A stretch of 64,000 bases of DNA from Chrysopilus asiliformis (Eukaryota > Arthropoda > Insecta > Diptera > Rhagionidae), in assembly GCA_964034945.1 (NCBI GenBank), contig OZ035962.1, positions 106,402,034 to 106,466,033 on the forward strand, read 5' to 3'. The position numbers and the translations under genes are program-made. The notes under the pieces were generated by a model. The model did not search any database. It was not told the origin of the DNA and saw only the letters and a program-made list of their open reading frames with translations. Each line of letters opens with the position of its first letter. The stretch's first letter is position 1. Shown in pieces: positions 61,291-64,000 of the stretch.

Positions 61291-61866
61291 TATACCCGTA
61301 TGGTGAAACCAAAGGGTATATTAGATTTGCCTTACCGTTTGTAACGCCAAGATCCCGTCATCACACAAAAAAATGAATTACACCATTGTGTTTAGAATGA
61401 TAAAAAAAGTTGAATTTAGCATGTCCGTCCGTCCGTCTGTCAGTCCGTCCGTCCGTCCGTCCGTCTGTCCGTCCGTCTGTCTGTGGCGCGGATTGCGGGC
61501 GCACGGATTGAGCTAGAGACTTGAAATTTTGCGCAGATCCGTTTTTCGTAAAATGCGAGGCTAAGTTCGTTCATTAGCAAAAATGGGCTATTGGGGAGGG
61601 GGGGGGGGTGGTACCCCCCATAGGAATGAAAACGTTTTTCGCGAATATCTCAAAAACTGTGCATCCTATCAAAAAAGTGCAAGAACAAAAGTTATTTAGA
61701 ATATGATTCTACATAAAACTCCCATACATCCAAATCCGATTGGAACAAGTTTTAAAAAAATCTTATTGGAAAATTTGAATTCAAATGAAATTTTGATACG
61801 CCGTTCAATTAAATCACCACACGGGTGTTCAATAATTGCCAGATTGGCAATTATAGCTTTTGTTAT
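61291..61866 (+). mobile_element. (GTCY)n-bearing element, family A copy 5
   Basis: Complete copy from TATACCCGTATGGTGAAACC to CTTTTGTTATG, GTCC/GTCT tract at 61423-61484 and a slightly interrupted G-run near 61600. 3' palindrome ATTGCCAGATTGGCAAT intact. Confidence 0.82.
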
Positions 61867-63885
61867 GTTTTATATTAATAACAAGCAAATTCACATAAAC
61901 TATTCCACCAGACAAGTAGTCAGTTTTGTTTAAATTATTTTTTCGGGCATACATGAAATCAAACATCCCGAATAAATGATACAAAAAGAAAATGTTAATG
62001 AAGATTGGTGAAAGGGGTTAAGAAAAATAGATCTCCAGAAAAGTACCGATGAATTAATCCTCTCTAGTGGTGAAAACAAAAATTAATTACGAATGAGATT
62101 AAGAGAAACAACATCTCTGTGGGTGGCTCCAATTCAGATGTAGCATTCAGATTTAGACAGTTATTGATGAGGCTGACTAGGAGTAGACCTACAATGTGGG
62201 TGTCCTGCGTTAAGAGATGGCTAGGGTAACCTATACAAACATTTAGTACTTCCTTAATGAGTCTAAGAGGTCTAGGGTCAAATTGGTCAAGACTTATAAT
62301 ATATATGGTTGAGATCAATCGATAAGAGAGATTGGAGCTTTGGTAAAATAAATTGTTTTTCACTTAAGAAAAAACAGTTTTTTTTAAATTAAATATAAAT
62401 GCGCTGTAGAGCCAAAAAACCCCTTTGTTTTTTCCTCCCCCTTCGGCACACATTTTTGTGATTTTTTGTATTAATACCGCCGTGTCATTACTACAAAGGT
62501 GTGTGGCGTAATTAATGGACTGCCCCTATCACTGTAAAATGCCGTTAGAAAATTTAAAATAAAAAAAAAACAGTCTGTATTTGGAAAATAATCCGAAAAA
62601 ATTTGGACAACTAACAGCCCTAAATTGTCATGGAACCCCATAGTTTTCCTGCGCCTAAAGCCTCAGATTCTCTAAATCCGCCTCTGTGAAAGAAGTTCGG
62701 AAAATTAGCGAGACGATCCATATTCGGTCCATTTTGGAACATACCGAAGGGAATTGAACTACAAAGTAGCTGAATTTTCAAACTCCAAGGAGCCAGAATT
62801 CCTTCATCAAAAGGAAGAAACTTTCCTTCATCGCCAGGTGGTTTAGCCATCGACAACGCAGCGGGATGTTTCTCATTTAATGAGATTAATGCTGACCGTA
62901 AATATTTGGTTCATATTTGCTACAATAAACATGATGACAGGTGAAATAACCAAAACTAATATATCACTTGCTATTTATTAGGACGATTAAAGAAATGTTA
63001 CTACGACTCTAGACGGTTTTGCCCAAAACTATCGAGTGAATGATATAAACTTTGTTCGATATACGAGTAGCAGGCAGATAACAAAGAAATTGTTTAAATT
63101 TGGATCTAAGGTATAGTAGCAACCTTTAGATATCTTCTACTGATTATATCCGGTCGGTCGATTGTGTATACTCAATTCCACCCTTACTTTGGGTAATTTG
63201 TTACCCTCACGATGAATTACAGGGAATTGAAATACCCAAATGCCCTACATTTATGATACGATGACGATGTGAATGGATAAAAGATATCCAGCACCGAAAG
63301 CAAATAATATGAAGAGCATTGAAGAAAAAGTTAGTTTTATGTACCTACTTAGGTACGAAGATTCGGGTTTTTGATTGCGTGCTCAGATATTTGTACGAGA
63401 GTATGTACTTTTGACATAGTTTTACTCCCTTAATGCTTCCATTGTTAGCTCACATTAAATAGAAGAGTCCTCTTTCGACATTAAGTCCATTACCCAATGT
63501 TCGCTTCCATTGTTTAACCTGGCGAAATCTTTATTTAATGAAAATTCACGTTGTATATATATACACATTTGTAATTAATATAATTGTAACATCTAATTAC
63601 AGTCGTGAGTTTTTCTTATCTATTATTTGCTGAAATTATGAATTTTTACGATTAGTTTTTTTATGTGAACAATTTAGATTGCAACGTCGGCGTCCATTTC
63701 AAACATGAAAAAATTATCGTGCAAAGAAAAGAAAATATTTATGCAGTCGAAAATAATTTCGATGTTGTGTAATTTGGTAAATAAGTACACAAGTAGATTA
63801 CACCGATATCATAATGGATCAAAAATGATGTGGTTTTTATGGTTTTTCAGTTTGTATTTTCATTTGCTAGGCAATCTTAATATTT
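61867..63885. other. gene-free AT-rich stretch
   Basis: No conserved gene seen. An open frame at 62620-62856 (minus) looks moderately protein-like but overlaps a GAGGCGGATTTAGA repeat-like motif. Confidence 0.45.
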
Positions 63886-63891
63886 AGAAGG

Positions 63892-64000
63892 ATTTTCATA
63901 CACTTCTAGCTATGGCGTTTTGTCGAGCCGATTTAAATGATTATTTTCTTAATCGAAAGCTACCACTATGTAGGTTTGCACCAAAGTTTCAAAAGTTGAT
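63892..64000 (+). repeat. Uninterrupted copy of the host repeat that carries family A copy 1
   Basis: GATTTTCATACACTTCTAGC...CCGATTTAAATGATTATTTTC runs straight into TTAATCGAAAGCTACCACTA, whereas at 28986 the same junction is split by a 579-bp element. The repeat continues past the window end. Confidence 0.7.

Noticed and set aside
62620..62856. 79-codon minus frame with protein-like composition
   Set aside because: Part overlaps a GAGGCGGATTTAGA/GGCTTTAGGCGC motif typical of dispersed repeats, and an intron-like GTATGT...CACAG pair breaks it; no start context or homology recognised.

Overview
The window is AT-rich eukaryotic DNA, most probably from an insect. Three spliced genes with GT-AG introns are recognisable by their protein families: a LAPTM4-type lysosomal membrane protein, a GH85 cytosolic endo-beta-N-acetylglucosaminidase (ENGase) and the large Arf-GEF GBF1/Gartenzwerg. 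Several interspersed repeats carrying (GTCY)n microsatellites resemble the dipteran mini-me/DINE-1 type, so a dipteran is my best guess. The species cannot be named from the sequence.

Gene-rich part (1-25.5 kb). The LAPTM4-like gene runs on the + strand from about 93 to 10420 in four coding exons. Its 8.8-kb first intron contains an ENGase gene on the opposite strand (8175 down to 4312, five exons with consistent phases), two Helitron-like insertions, two MITEs and some tandem repeats. After about 6.3 kb of AT-rich intergenic DNA, the garz/GBF1 gene occupies 16740-25247 on the + strand in eleven exons (6219 nt, 2072 codons plus stop, all junction phases consistent). A foldback MITE lies in its last intron.

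Repeat-rich part (25.5-64 kb). I recognise no conserved host gene here; two weak exon-like stretches are listed with low confidence. The main object is an intact-looking 11.0-kb Gypsy-type LTR retrotransposon on the minus strand (30305-41310). It has two 1993-bp LTRs with no length difference, a 4-bp target duplication, a tRNA-Lys-type primer site, open gag and pol frames, and a readable -1 frameshift signal (slippery heptamer, 7-nt spacer, stem-loop) in the gag/pol overlap. Around it are five copies of a 0.55-0.6-kb element with hairpins at both ends and a (GTCY)n tract. In one copy that tract has grown to about 700 bp of a 12-bp higher-order repeat, and a nearby G-run to 27 G. One copy sits inside another repeat whose uninterrupted relative lies at the end of the window, giving a natural empty site. 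Other pieces are a third Helitron-like copy, a second foldback MITE, a PIF/Harbinger-type MITE with TTA duplication and a 0.94-kb TIR element with TA duplication.

Functionally the three host genes belong to endomembrane biology: Garz activates Arf1 at the cis-Golgi, LAPTM4 proteins act in late endosomes/lysosomes, and ENGase trims free N-glycans in the cytosol. Nothing shows that they are co-regulated. The organisation is that of an ordinary insect chromosome next to a TE-rich interval.
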